From assembly GCA_030149365.1 (NCBI GenBank), contig JASBRP010000013.1, forward strand, positions 1 through 32,860: a stretch of 32,860 bases of DNA, given 5' to 3'. This DNA comes from Solimonas sp. (GTDB lineage: Bacteria; Pseudomonadota; Gammaproteobacteria; Nevskiales; Nevskiaceae). Shown one piece after another: positions 14,610 to 23,065 of this stretch. The notes beneath the pieces are model-generated. The model saw nothing but the letters and a program-made list of their open reading frames with translations. It was not told where the DNA came from and did no database searches. Both the position numbers and the translations under genes were made by a program. Each line of letters begins with the position of its first letter. Position 1 is the stretch's first letter.

Positions 14610-15377
14610 ATGACCAACGACACCGACCTCCCCACACCCCTCCAGGTAGCGCGCCGCATCCGGCCGCTGGACTGGATCATGCTGGCGCTGGCGATCCTGT
14701 CCATCGGCCTGCTCAGTTGGGAGACCTGGGGCTCGGTCACCGAGGAGCAGCGCAGCTGGATCCTGCGCACCGACGTGCTGATCTGCGCCATCTTCGCCGC
14801 CGAGTTCCTGTGGCGCTGGCGCGAGGAAGGCTGGCGCCGCGGCTACCTGGGGCGCAACTGGTACGAGATCCTCGGCATGATCCCCATCGCCTCGCCGGCG
14901 CTGCGCGGATTCCGCCTGTTCCGCGTGATCCGCATTTTGATCCTGCTCGGCCGCTTCGGCATCGCCGCCGACCGCGCATTGGGCGACGACTTCACCTACC
15001 GCCTGGTCCGGCGCGTCAAGAAAGCCATCGTCGGCTCCATCAGCAGCGCCGTCACCGTCGCCGTGCTCAAGGAGGTGGCGGACGTGATGGCCCGCGGCAC
15101 CTACACCAAGAACATCTCGCGCGCCCTGGAGGAAAACCAGAACGAGCTGCGCAGCATGATCCTGGAGAAGCTGCGCGAGGACCAGCAGACCGGCCGGCTC
15201 AAGCGGCTGCCGTTCTACAACGACATCGTGGAGAGCGTGATCGACGCCGCCATGCGCGTGATCGAGCAAGTGCTGAACGACCCGCGCACCGACGAACTGG
15301 TGTCCGACATGCTGCGCGAGAACCTCACGCAGCTGCGCACCGCGATCGAGCAGAAGGACCGCGACGAACACCGCTGA
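14610..15377 (+). CDS. Voltage-sensor-like membrane protein without a pore
   Basis: A 255-residue protein. Its first about 120 residues look like S1-S4 of a voltage-gated channel: S1 at about 20-40, S2 about 50-70 with acidic residues, S3 with Asn-Trp-Tyr-Glu-Ile-Leu-Gly-Met-Ile-Pro, and S4 Arg-Gly-Phe-Arg-Leu-Phe-Arg-Val-Ile-Arg, with Arg at every third position. No S5-S6 pair or selectivity-filter sequence follows. The remaining about 130 residues are a short hydrophobic/amphipathic segment and then charged helices with coiled-coil character (Glu-Glu-Asn-Gln-Asn-Glu-Leu-Arg). Database annotation for such proteins is usually ion transporter. It could be a proton channel-like, voltage-sensing or regulatory protein; this is inferred. 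No classic Shine-Dalgarno exists outside the upstream hairpin. Confidence 0.78.
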   Translation: MTNDTDLPTPLQVARRIRPLDWIMLALAILSIGLLSWETWGSVTEEQRSWILRTDVLICAIFAAEFLWRWREEGWRRGYLGRNWYEILGMIPIASPALRGFRLFRVIRILILLGRFGIAADRALGDDFTYRLVRRVKKAIVGSISSAVTVAVLKEVADVMARGTYTKNISRALEENQNELRSMILEKLREDQQTGRLKRLPFYNDIVESVIDAAMRVIEQVLNDPRTDELVSDMLRENLTQLRTAIEQKDRDEHR

Positions 15378-15386
15378 GCGAAACGC

Positions 15387-16679
15387 TCAGCCAGCGGTCA
15401 GCGCATAGACCGGCATCGGCGCATCGAAACCCTTGAACTGCTCCGGCTCGCGCGCCAGCGCCGGGAATTCCGGCGGGTCCTGCAGCGCCTCATGGGTGCG
15501 GCGGTCGCAGAGCACCTCGCCCGCCTCGGCACGCTGGCACAGGCGTGCCGCGAGGTTCACCGCATTGCCCACCGCCACGTATTCCAGGCGGCCTGCCCCC
15601 TGGATGGCGCCTACGGTGAGATGCCCGGTGGCGATGCCAATGCCCAGGCCCAGCTCGCCTTCGCGCTGCAGCAGCGGCTGCGCCTCGCTCATCAGTTCCA
15701 GCGCCAGACGCACCGCGGCGCGGGCATGGTCCGCCACCGGCAGCGGCGCTCCCACCAGCATCAGCAGGCCGTCGCCGGCATGGTCCTTCACCGTGCCGCC
15801 ATGGCGCGCCGCCACCTCGCCCGCCAGTTGGTAGAAGCGCTGCAGCAGGTCCATCACCTCGTCCGAGACGCGCTCGGCGGCAAAGCGCGTGAAGCCGCGC
15901 AGGTCGCAGACCACCACGCTGATCTGGCGCCGCTCGCGGCGCATCACCTGGCCCATGCCCTGCAGGTTCACCACCCGCGCCACCTGCGGCGACAGGAACT
16001 GGCGCATGAACTCGCCGCGCTGTGCCTGCACGATGTAATAGCGCACCGAGCCGCCGAGGAACACCAGCAGGCCCAAGGCAATGGACACCGGCACGTAGCG
16101 CTCCGCCAGCACCAGCCCGCCGAGCAGGAAGGGCGCAGAGATCACCAGCGCCCGCAGGCGGCCGCACTCGGCGGGATCGGCACTCACCACCAGCAGCATG
16201 ACGATGGCGATGCCCGAAAGCAGGATGCTGCTGCCCAGCACCGGCGTGAACACCGCCCACTCCAGGCCGCTGAGGCGCATCACGCCCGGCTGGTCCTGCA
16301 GCGCCGCCTCAGGGGCAATGGCGATGTAGCCCAGCGTCATCGCGCCGTAGATCAGCCCCAGCAGCTGCGACACGCGGAACAGCACCTGGATCGTGCGCTG
16401 CAGCCTGGCCGCCGACAGCACGGCGATGCGCCGCGCCCACTCGATGCCCACCAGGATGTTGGCCGCCTCCAGCAGCCGCGCCATCACCGCTGCCTGCAGT
16501 TGCCAGGCGGTGCTGCCGGCGTGCTCGAAGAGGCTCAGCCCCAGGCGCAGGCCCAGCAGCAGCATCGCGATCGCCAGTGCGCGGCTGGCGCCGCTGCGGG
16601 GGTCGCTCATCAGCACGATCACGCCCATGCCGGCGGCGATGATGCCGACGACCAGGTAGGCGGTATGGAGGGAATTCAT
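15387..16679 (-). CDS. Membrane class III adenylate/guanylate cyclase-type protein
   Basis: A 430-residue protein with about six or seven transmembrane helices (residues 5-215) followed by a class III nucleotide cyclase domain. Metal ligands Asp259 (Val-Val-Val-Cys-Asp-Leu-Arg-Gly-Phe) and Asp303 (His-Ala-Gly-Asp-Gly) are present, as are the transition-state Asn375 and Arg379 (Val-Asn-Leu-Ala-Ala-Arg-Leu). Their spacing (44, 72, 4) equals that I recall for mycobacterial Rv1625c. The two purine-selecting positions are not the usual Lys and Asp/Thr but Asp299 and Val368. It is probably catalytic with unclear nucleotide choice. The gene is convergent with the voltage-sensor gene, ten bases apart, and the next plus-strand gene starts 115 bases upstream of its start. 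The N-terminal membrane part is not a family I can name. Confidence 0.85.
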   Translation of the reverse strand: MNSLHTAYLVVGIIAAGMGVIVLMSDPRSGASRALAIAMLLLGLRLGLSLFEHAGSTAWQLQAAVMARLLEAANILVGIEWARRIAVLSAARLQRTIQVLFRVSQLLGLIYGAMTLGYIAIAPEAALQDQPGVMRLSGLEWAVFTPVLGSSILLSGIAIVMLLVVSADPAECGRLRALVISAPFLLGGLVLAERYVPVSIALGLLVFLGGSVRYYIVQAQRGEFMRQFLSPQVARVVNLQGMGQVMRRERRQISVVVCDLRGFTRFAAERVSDEVMDLLQRFYQLAGEVAARHGGTVKDHAGDGLLMLVGAPLPVADHARAAVRLALELMSEAQPLLQREGELGLGIGIATGHLTVGAIQGAGRLEYVAVGNAVNLAARLCQRAEAGEVLCDRRTHEALQDPPEFPALAREPEQFKGFDAPMPVYALTAG

Positions 16680-16794
16680 CTCACAAGCTTAGCCGTTCAT
16701 CTGGCATACAGCATTGGCCACCGCGGCAGGCAGGCTGTCAACGCCAGGCCTCACGGGCCGTTGTACCGGATGTCTCCCCCAAGGACCTGAACCG

Positions 16795-17346
16795 ATGAAC
16801 CTGAAGACCCTCACCGCCGCGCTCGCCCTCGGCCTTGCCTCCCTGAGCCTGCCGGCCCTGGCCGCGACGCCGGACCAACCGCCCGTGCCCGGCACCACCG
16901 ACGCACAGCCCTGGAAGCAGAAGTTGCAGGAGAAGTGTGCCGCCGATCCTCAGAAGTGCGAAGAGATGAAGAAGCGGCACGAGGCCCGCAAGGCCGAGTG
17001 CGCGGCAGACCCGGCGAAATGCAAGAAGGACCGCCGCGCCCACCGCAAGGATCGCCACGACAAGTGCATGGCCGACGCCAACTGCAAGGCGAAGATGGAA
17101 CAGCACAAGGCCAAGCGCGAGGCCCGCAAGGCCGAATGCGCCAAGGACCCCGCCCGGTGCAAGGCTGAACGCTCGAAGCACCGCGAGGAGCGCAAGGCGC
17201 GCTGCGAGGCGGATGCCGATTGCAAGGCAAAGATGGAGAAGCGCCGCGCGGCTCGCGAGGAGCGTTGCGCGAAGGATCCGTCGGCCTGCGAGCCGCCGCG
17301 CAAGCCCTGGGAGGGCACGGGTACGGCCCCGAGCGCGCCTCGCTAA
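16795..17346 (+). CDS. Exported Cys/Lys-rich six-repeat protein
   Basis: A 183-residue protein with a Sec signal peptide (Ala-Leu-Ala cut near residue 23) and six tandem repeats of 21-24 residues. Each repeat is a cysteine pair plus a long Lys/Arg/Glu helix. Pairs are Cys48/55, 69/76, 91/97, 115/122, 137/143 and 158/165. Repeats 1, 2, 4 and 6 are C-x6-C with Ala-x-Asp-Pro; repeats 3 and 5 are C-x5-C with Ala-Asp-Ala. The mature protein has twelve cysteines and is strongly basic. It could be a disulfide-stapled helical rod that binds a polyanion or metal; this is inferred. Related Lys/Cys-rich periplasmic proteins are annotated only as hypothetical as far as I know. ATG 16795 is chosen because the signal peptide starts there. 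Confidence 0.8.
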   Translation: MNLKTLTAALALGLASLSLPALAATPDQPPVPGTTDAQPWKQKLQEKCAADPQKCEEMKKRHEARKAECAADPAKCKKDRRAHRKDRHDKCMADANCKAKMEQHKAKREARKAECAKDPARCKAERSKHREERKARCEADADCKAKMEKRRAAREERCAKDPSACEPPRKPWEGTGTAPSAPR

Positions 17347-17353
17347 GTGACCC

Positions 17354-17383
17354 ACTCCCTCTCCCGCCAGCGGGAGAGGGAGT
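17354..17383. repeat. CT-rich palindrome related to 14491-14600
   Basis: A 14-bp perfect stem ACTCCCTCTCCCGC/GCGGGAGAGGGAGT with a two-base loop. It shares the CCCTCTCCCGC core with the element before the voltage-sensor gene. Confidence 0.75.
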
Positions 17384-17405
17384 TCAACTCGACTCTCTCC
17401 CATCA

Positions 17406-17437
17406 CCCCCTGCACGCTTTGCAGGGGGTTCCTTTTT
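17406..17437 (+). terminator. Intrinsic terminator after the repeat protein gene
   Basis: Stem CCCCCTGCA/TGCAGGGGG with loop CGCTT, followed by TTCCTTTTT. It ends at the stop codon of the convergent AraC-family gene (17436), so the T-run overlaps that gene's end. Confidence 0.88.
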
Positions 17438-18467
17438 ATCCCTTAAGCCCCGCCCTCTTCCGGTACTCCCCAGGACTCATCCCGGTCCACTGCCGGAACG
17501 CCCGATGGAACGCGCTGGGCTCGGCAAAGCCCAGGGACTGGGCCACGTCCAGCACGCTGCGCTTGGGGTCCGCCAGGTATTCCAGCGCGAGATCGCGGCG
17601 GCGGGCACTCTTCTCGATGCGGTAGGACGAGCCCTCCTCCTCCAGGCGGCGGCGCAGCGTGGTGGGGTGGCGCCGCAACTGCCAGGCCAACTCGTCGAAG
17701 TCCGGCCACTGCTCGGGCGGGGTCTCGCGCAGCAGGCGGCGCACCCGGTGCGCCACGCTCTGCGGGTCCTTGTACTTGAGCAGGAAGTTGTGCGGCGCGC
17801 CGCGCAGGAATTCACGGGCGCTGGCCTCGGTCTGCACCACCGGCGCGTCCAGGTCCGCCGCGCTGAAGGCGAAGCGGGTGACCGGCCGCTGGAAATGCAG
17901 GGTCTCGCCCACGATCAGCAGGTACTCGTCCTGCCAGGCCGGCGGCGGGTAGGAGAACCCGGCCTCGTGGATGACGATGCGCCGGCGCACCAGCCAGCAC
18001 ACCAGGCCGTGCAGCATCACGAACAGGGTCTCGTGGGCGAAGACCTGCGCCTCCCGGGCGCGCGGCCCCTGCTCCACGAAGCGCAGCGCCGCCTCCGGCC
18101 CCTCCAGGTCCAACTCCACCCGGGTATCGGCCAGCAGCAGGTTGACCAGCCGGGCGCCCCGGACCAGGGCCGTGCGCAGGTCCGGGGTATGGAGCATCAG
18201 ATGGCACAAAGTGGCAAAACTGCCCACCCGCATCGGCCGGGAGTCCAGGCCGAACAGCTCGTCGTCCAGCAGCTCGGCGATGCTCAGCCAGAGGCTGCCG
18301 AAGACCTCCGGCCCGACCCGCGCGCGATCGTCCACCAGCAGGTCCGCGGCCAGCCCGGCTTTTTCGAGCGCCAGGGCCGGGTCCAGCCCACGCCGGGCCA
18401 CGGCTTGCAGGGCCTGCCGGACGAAGGCCACGGCGATGGTGCCGCGGGATTCAGCGGGCCGGGCCAT
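17436..18467 (-). CDS. AraC-family transcriptional regulator
   Basis: A 343-residue regulator of the type with an N-terminal about 200-residue ligand domain found in OruR/arabinose-binding-like AraC proteins, and two C-terminal helix-turn-helix units (about residues 255-340). These include Leu-Arg-Arg-His-Pro-Thr-Thr-Leu-Arg-Arg-Arg-Leu and the signature Phe-Ala-Glu-Pro-Ser-Ala-Phe-His-Arg-Ala-Phe-Arg-Gln-Trp-Thr-Gly. Length is normal for the family. It diverges from icmF with 132 bases between starts, and a 27-bp imperfect palindrome begins 23 bases before its ATG. A role as activator of icmF and/or autorepressor is inferred from this layout. Confidence 0.88.
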   Translation of the reverse strand: MARPAESRGTIAVAFVRQALQAVARRGLDPALALEKAGLAADLLVDDRARVGPEVFGSLWLSIAELLDDELFGLDSRPMRVGSFATLCHLMLHTPDLRTALVRGARLVNLLLADTRVELDLEGPEAALRFVEQGPRAREAQVFAHETLFVMLHGLVCWLVRRRIVIHEAGFSYPPPAWQDEYLLIVGETLHFQRPVTRFAFSAADLDAPVVQTEASAREFLRGAPHNFLLKYKDPQSVAHRVRRLLRETPPEQWPDFDELAWQLRRHPTTLRRRLEEEGSSYRIEKSARRRDLALEYLADPKRSVLDVAQSLGFAEPSAFHRAFRQWTGMSPGEYRKRAGLKG

Positions 18468-18489
18468 GGGCGTAGGGTCGAGAGGGCCG

Positions 18490-18516
18490 GACAGGATTCA
18501 TATGGCAAATTCTGTC
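18490..18516. promoter_or_regulatory. Imperfect palindrome, candidate AraC-family operator
   Basis: Arms GACAGGATT (18490-18498) and AATTCTGTC (18508-18516) are inverted repeats matching at 8 of 9 positions, separated by nine bases that include CATATG. The site lies between the divergent regulator and icmF, close to the regulator start. No cobalamin-riboswitch-like leader is visible before icmF. Confidence 0.5.
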
Positions 18517-18599
18517 ACTAAACGAGATGCTTTTGGGCATCGCCCCGCAAGCCGGGCTGGCGTAACGTTCCCGGGTTTCCCGATTGCCAGGATCTGCCC

Positions 18600-21500
18600 A
18601 TGACCGCCCAGCCCGCCACCGCCACCCGCCAGACCGAAACCAGCGAGGCCACTCCGCTGCGTTTCGTCACCGCCGCCAGCCTGTTCGACGGCCACGATGC
18701 CGCGATCAACGTCATGCGCCGCCTGATCCAGGGCAAGGGTGCCGAGGTGATCCACCTGGGCCACAACCGCTCGGTGGAGGACATCGTCCGCGCCGCGCTG
18801 CAGGAAGACGCCGACGGCATCGCGCTGTCCAGCTACCAGGGCGGCCACAACGAATTCTTCAAGTACATGGTGGACATGCTCGCCGAGCGTGGCGCCCCGC
18901 ACATCCGCGTGTTCGGCGGCGGCGGCGGCACCATCACGCCGGAAGAGATCGCGGTGCTGCACTCGCAGGGCGTGGAGTACATCTACCACCCCAACGACGG
19001 CGCCAAGCTGGGCCTCACCGGCATGATCGACGACCTGGTCGAGCGCGCCCACAAGCACCGCCTCGACACCCGCGTGCCGGCCAAGGTCAGCGCCGACGAC
19101 GAGATCAGCATCGGCCAGATGCTCTCCACCATCGAGGAAGGCGCCCTGCCCGAGTCCGAGCTGGCCCGCCTGCGCAAGGAATGGCAGCTGGCCGGCGCCA
19201 AGACGCCCGTCATCGGCTTCACCGGCACCGGCGGCGCGGGCAAGTCCTCCGTGGTGGACGAGCTGCTGCTGCGCTTCTTGCAGGCCTTCCCGCAGATGCG
19301 CATCGCCGTGCTCGCCGTGGACCCCACCCGCCGCCGTTCGGGCGGCGCCCTGCTGGGCGACCGCATCCGCATGAACTCGCTGCGCAGCAAGCGCCTGTTC
19401 ATGCGCTCCATGGCCACGCGCCGCCAGCATGCCGCCACCAATACCGTGCTGAAGGACTGCGTCGCCTTCCTGCGCGGCCAGGCCTATGACCTGGTGATCG
19501 TGGAGACCGCCGGCATCGGCCAGAGCGACTCCGAGATCGTGGACCTGGTGGACTTCCCGGTCTACGTGATGACCAGTGAATACGGCGCCGCCAGCCAGCT
19601 CGAGAAGATCGACATGATCGACTTCGCCGAGCTGGTGGTGCTGAACAAGTTCGACCGCAAGGGCGCCGAGGACGCACTGCGCGACGTGCGCAAGCAGTGG
19701 AAGCGCAACCGCGTGAAGTTCGAGCTGAAGGACGACGAGGTGCCGGTCTACCCGACCATCGCCAGCCAGTTCAACGATCCGGGCGTGACCTGGATGTTCT
19801 CCAACCTCTGCCGCCTGCTGCGCACCAAGCTCAGCCTGCCGGAAGCCCAGTGGACGCCGGACCTCGACACCTCGCTGAAGGAGCCGCGCGCCACCGTGCT
19901 GATCCCGGGCAGCCGCGTGCGCTACCTCGCCGAGATCGCCGAACAGGGCCGCAGCATCAACAAGGACGCCGAGCGCCAGGACGAGACCGCCAACCGCGCG
20001 CAGAACCTCTGGGAATCGCTGAAGGAACTGGGCGACGAGAAGCTGCCCAAGGCCCTGGACTTCTACGCCAACGAGGACCTGACCTCCGGCGGCGACAAGA
20101 CCCTGCTGACCCTGCGCCAGCGCTACAACGACGCGCTGAAGTCCCTGGAGCCCAGCTCCGTCGACCTGCTGCGCGCCTGGCCGGAGCGCCTCAAGGGCGT
20201 GACCGACGCGCAGTACACCTATGAGGTGCGCGGCAAGGCGGTGAAGGGCGACAACTACATCGAGTCGCTGAGCCACCAGAAAATTCCGAAGGTCGCCGCG
20301 CCGCACTACGAGAGCTGGGGCGAGCTGCTGCGCTTCCTGCTGAAGGAAAACCTCCCGGGCGGCTACCCCTACACCGCCGGCATCTACCCCTATCGCCGCG
20401 TCGGCGAGGACCCGATCCGCATGTTCGCCGGTGAAGGCACGCCGGAGCGCACCAACCGCCGCTTCCACTACCTGAGCCAGCCCGGCTCGCCGACGCGCCT
20501 GTCCACCGCCTTCGACTCGGTGACGCTGTACGGCGAAGACCCGCACACCCGCCCGGACATCTACGGCAAGATCGGCAACTCCGGCGTCAGCATCGCGACG
20601 CTGGACGACATGAAGAAGCTCTACTCCGGCTTCGATCTCTGCGCGCCGAGCACCTCCGTGTCCATGACCATCAACGGCCCCGCGCCGATGATCCTGGCCA
20701 TGTTCATGAACACCGCCATCGACCAGCAGGTGGAAAAGCACCTGAAGGCCGACCCGGCGCGCTGGGCCGCCGCCGAGAAGAAGATCGCCGAGCTGTTCGC
20801 CGGCAAGACCCGCCCGGTCTACTCCGGCGAGCTGCCGCCCACCAACAACGGCCTGGGCCTGGCGCTGCTCGGCATCACCGGCGACCAGCTGCTGGACGCC
20901 GAGACCTACGCCAAGATCAAGACCGAGACCATGTCCATCGTGCGCGGCACGGTGCAGGCGGACATCCTCAAGGAAGACCAGGCGCAGAACACCTGCATCT
21001 TCTCCACCGAGTTCGCACTGCGCATGATGGGCGACATCCAGCAGTCCTTCGTCGAGCGCAAGGTCCGCAATTTCTACTCGGTGTCGATCTCGGGTTATCA
21101 CATCGCCGAGGCCGGCGCGAACCCGGTCAGCCAGCTTGCCTTCACCCTGGCCAACGGCTTCACCTTCGTGGAGTACTACCTGGCGCGCGGCATGAAGATC
21201 GACGACTTCGCGCCGAACCTGTCGTTCTTCTTCAGCAACGGCATGGACCCGGAATACTCCGTGATCGGCCGCGTGGCCCGCCGCATCTGGGCGCGCGCGA
21301 TGAAGGAGCGCTACGGCGCCAACGAGCGCAGCCAGATGCTGAAGTACCACATTCAGACCTCCGGCCGCTCGCTGCACGCCCAGGAGATCCAGTTCAACGA
21401 TATCCGCACCACGCTGCAGGCGCTGTACGCGCTGTTCGACAACTGCAACTCGCTGCACACCAACGCCTACGACGAAGCGATCACCACGCCCACCGAGGAG

Positions 21501-22046
21501 TCCGTGCGCCGCGCCGTGGCGATCCAGCTCATCATCAACCGCGAGCTGGGCCTGAACTTCTGCGAGAACCCCTGGCAGGGCAGCTTCGTCATCGACCAGC
21601 TCACCGACCTGGTGGAAGAAGCCGTGTACAAGGAATTCGAGAGCATCTCCGAGCGCGGCGGCGTGCTGGGCGCCATGGACACCATGTACCAGCGCGGCAA
21701 GATCCAGGAAGAGAGCCTGTACTACGAACACAAGAAGTACGACGGCTCGCTGCCGCTGATCGGCGTCAACACCTTCCTGCCCAAGGACCACGGCGGCGAG
21801 ATCGCGACCACCATCGAGCTGATCCGCTCCACCGAGGAGGAGAAGGGCCAGCAGATCGGCAACGTCGAAGCCTACCGCAGCAACCGCAACGGCTACGGCC
21901 CGGAGAGCCTGAAGAACCTGCAGCGCACCGCGCGCGACCGCAAGAACATCTTCGAGTCGCTGCTGGAGGCGGTGAAGTACAACAGCCTGGGCCAGATCAG
22001 CCACGCGCTGTACGACGTGGGCGGCGAGTATCGCCGCAACATGTAG
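18600..22046 (+). CDS. icmF: Fused isobutyryl-CoA mutase IcmF
   Basis: An 1148-residue adenosylcobalamin enzyme interconverting isobutyryl-CoA and n-butyryl-CoA, with its own G-protein chaperone built in. The N-terminal B12-binding domain (about 20-160) has the base-off motif Asp30-Gly-His32 and Gly-Gly-Gly-Gly-Gly. The MeaI-like GTPase has the P-loop Gly209-Thr-Gly-Gly-Ala-Gly-Lys215-Ser216 and Asn-Lys-Phe-Asp. The C-terminal mutase TIM barrel begins near 560. The position I align with the substrate-contacting Phe of known IcmFs is Tyr596; the companion Gln is Gln796 (Ala-Gln-Asn-Thr). The spacing between them is about 55 residues longer than in the 1093-residue Cupriavidus protein, owing to an insert around 750-785. 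AGGAT precedes the ATG. It diverges from an AraC-family regulator. Likely use is branched-chain or short-chain acyl-CoA metabolism. Confidence 0.95.
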   Translation: MTAQPATATRQTETSEATPLRFVTAASLFDGHDAAINVMRRLIQGKGAEVIHLGHNRSVEDIVRAALQEDADGIALSSYQGGHNEFFKYMVDMLAERGAPHIRVFGGGGGTITPEEIAVLHSQGVEYIYHPNDGAKLGLTGMIDDLVERAHKHRLDTRVPAKVSADDEISIGQMLSTIEEGALPESELARLRKEWQLAGAKTPVIGFTGTGGAGKSSVVDELLLRFLQAFPQMRIAVLAVDPTRRRSGGALLGDRIRMNSLRSKRLFMRSMATRRQHAATNTVLKDCVAFLRGQAYDLVIVETAGIGQSDSEIVDLVDFPVYVMTSEYGAASQLEKIDMIDFAELVVLNKFDRKGAEDALRDVRKQWKRNRVKFELKDDEVPVYPTIASQFNDPGVTWMFSNLCRLLRTKLSLPEAQWTPDLDTSLKEPRATVLIPGSRVRYLAEIAEQGRSINKDAERQDETANRAQNLWESLKELGDEKLPKALDFYANEDLTSGGDKTLLTLRQRYNDALKSLEPSSVDLLRAWPERLKGVTDAQYTYEVRGKAVKGDNYIESLSHQKIPKVAAPHYESWGELLRFLLKENLPGGYPYTAGIYPYRRVGEDPIRMFAGEGTPERTNRRFHYLSQPGSPTRLSTAFDSVTLYGEDPHTRPDIYGKIGNSGVSIATLDDMKKLYSGFDLCAPSTSVSMTINGPAPMILAMFMNTAIDQQVEKHLKADPARWAAAEKKIAELFAGKTRPVYSGELPPTNNGLGLALLGITGDQLLDAETYAKIKTETMSIVRGTVQADILKEDQAQNTCIFSTEFALRMMGDIQQSFVERKVRNFYSVSISGYHIAEAGANPVSQLAFTLANGFTFVEYYLARGMKIDDFAPNLSFFFSNGMDPEYSVIGRVARRIWARAMKERYGANERSQMLKYHIQTSGRSLHAQEIQFNDIRTTLQALYALFDNCNSLHTNAYDEAITTPTEESVRRAVAIQLIINRELGLNFCENPWQGSFVIDQLTDLVEEAVYKEFESISERGGVLGAMDTMYQRGKIQEESLYYEHKKYDGSLPLIGVNTFLPKDHGGEIATTIELIRSTEEEKGQQIGNVEAYRSNRNGYGPESLKNLQRTARDRKNIFESLLEAVKYNSLGQISHALYDVGGEYRRNM

Positions 22047-22060
22047 GGCGCAGGGCCTTC

Positions 22061-22101
22061 AACGAAAAAGGGGCAGACCGGAAGGTCCGCCCCTTTTCGT
22101 T
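22061..22101. terminator. Bidirectional terminator between icmF and the DUF808 gene
   Basis: Arms AACGAAAA..GGGGC.GACC and GGTC.GCCCC TTTT CGTT pair around the loop GGAA, with two single-base bulges. The A-run and T-run on either side suit termination of both convergent units. Confidence 0.9.
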
Positions 22102-22112
22102 ATGCGGCGGGC

Positions 22113-23033
22113 TTACTTGTGCCGCTTGCCCAGCACACCCTTCACGGCATTCACGCCCAGCAGCACCAGGCCGCCGACGATGATGCCGGCCACCAGGTTC
22201 AGCAGCGTCGAAGCCAGCGCACCCAGGCCCGGCACGCCGGACACGGCATGGGCGGCGTTCTCGACGGCGTGATGCAGCGGCGGGATGCCGTGCACGACGA
22301 TGCCGCCGCCCACCATGAACATCGCGGCGGTGCCGACGATGGACAGGAACTTCATCAGCTTGGGGGCCAGTGCCAGCAGGCCACGGCCGAGGGCACGCGC
22401 CGCAGCGCTGGCGCGCTGGCTCAGGTAGAGGCCGGCGTCGTCCAGCTTCACGATGCCGGCAACCAAGCCGTACACGCCCACGGTCATCAGCACCGAGATC
22501 GCCACCAGCACGCTCAGCTGCTTGCTGAAGGCGGCCGTAGCCACGGTACCCAGAGAGATCACGATGATCTCGGCCGACAGGATGAAGTCGGTGCGGATGG
22601 CACCCTTCACCTTCTCCTTCTCGAAAGCCACCATGTCCACGGCGGGGTTGGCCACGGCCTGCACCAAATCGTCGTGATGCTGCCGGTCATCCGCCTTGCT
22701 GTGCAGGAACTTGTGGGCGACCTTCTCGAAGCCCTCGAAGCAGAGGAAGGCGCCGCCGAGCATCAGCAGCGGCATGATCGCCCAGTTGGCCAGCGCGCTG
22801 ATCAGCAGCGCCGCCGGCACCAGGATCAGTTTGTTCACCGCCGAGCCCTTGGCCACGGCCCAGACCACGGGCAGTTCGCGGTCGGCCTTCACGCCGGTGA
22901 CCTGCTGGGCATTCAGCGCCAGGTCGTCGCCGAGCACGCCGGCGGTCTTCTTGGCGGCCACCTTGGTCATCACCGACACGTCGTCGAGGAGGGTGGCAAT
23001 GTCGTCGATCAGGGCTAACAGGCTACTGGCCAT
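22113..23033 (-). CDS. yedI: DUF808 (YedI-like) inner-membrane protein
   Basis: A 306-residue membrane protein of the DUF808 family. The typical opening is present: [17 protein letters not shown] near residue 3, then [12 protein letters not shown]. Hydrophobic segments lie at about 68-86, 88-105, 152-172, 175-200, 235-255 and 278-298. The function of the family is not established. It is last in a minus-strand run after the FAD protein and rlmA, with 32 bases to rlmA. Confidence 0.88.
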   Translation of the reverse strand: MASSLLALIDDIATLLDDVSVMTKVAAKKTAGVLGDDLALNAQQVTGVKADRELPVVWAVAKGSAVNKLILVPAALLISALANWAIMPLLMLGGAFLCFEGFEKVAHKFLHSKADDRQHHDDLVQAVANPAVDMVAFEKEKVKGAIRTDFILSAEIIVISLGTVATAAFSKQLSVLVAISVLMTVGVYGLVAGIVKLDDAGLYLSQRASAAARALGRGLLALAPKLMKFLSIVGTAAMFMVGGGIVVHGIPPLHHAVENAAHAVSGVPGLGALASTLLNLVAGIIVGGLVLLGVNAVKGVLGKRHK

Positions 23034-23065
23034 GCGGTGGGTCTCGTCAGGGAGACCCGATTATG

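Noticed and set aside
14661..14760. Alternative reading of the region after 14528 as a 302-residue Arg/His/Pro-rich protein
   Set aside because: It lies out of frame inside the voltage-sensor gene and runs through the repeat; no domain.
18517..18599. Cobalamin riboswitch before the B12-dependent icmF
   Set aside because: The gap is only about 130 bases, no B12-box-like sequence is visible, and only small hairpins such as GATGC/GCATC are present.
18498..22004. 1168-residue minus-strand frame opposite icmF
   Set aside because: Long only because icmF is highly GC-biased at third positions; its composition is that of an antisense shadow and it overlaps the whole conserved mutase.
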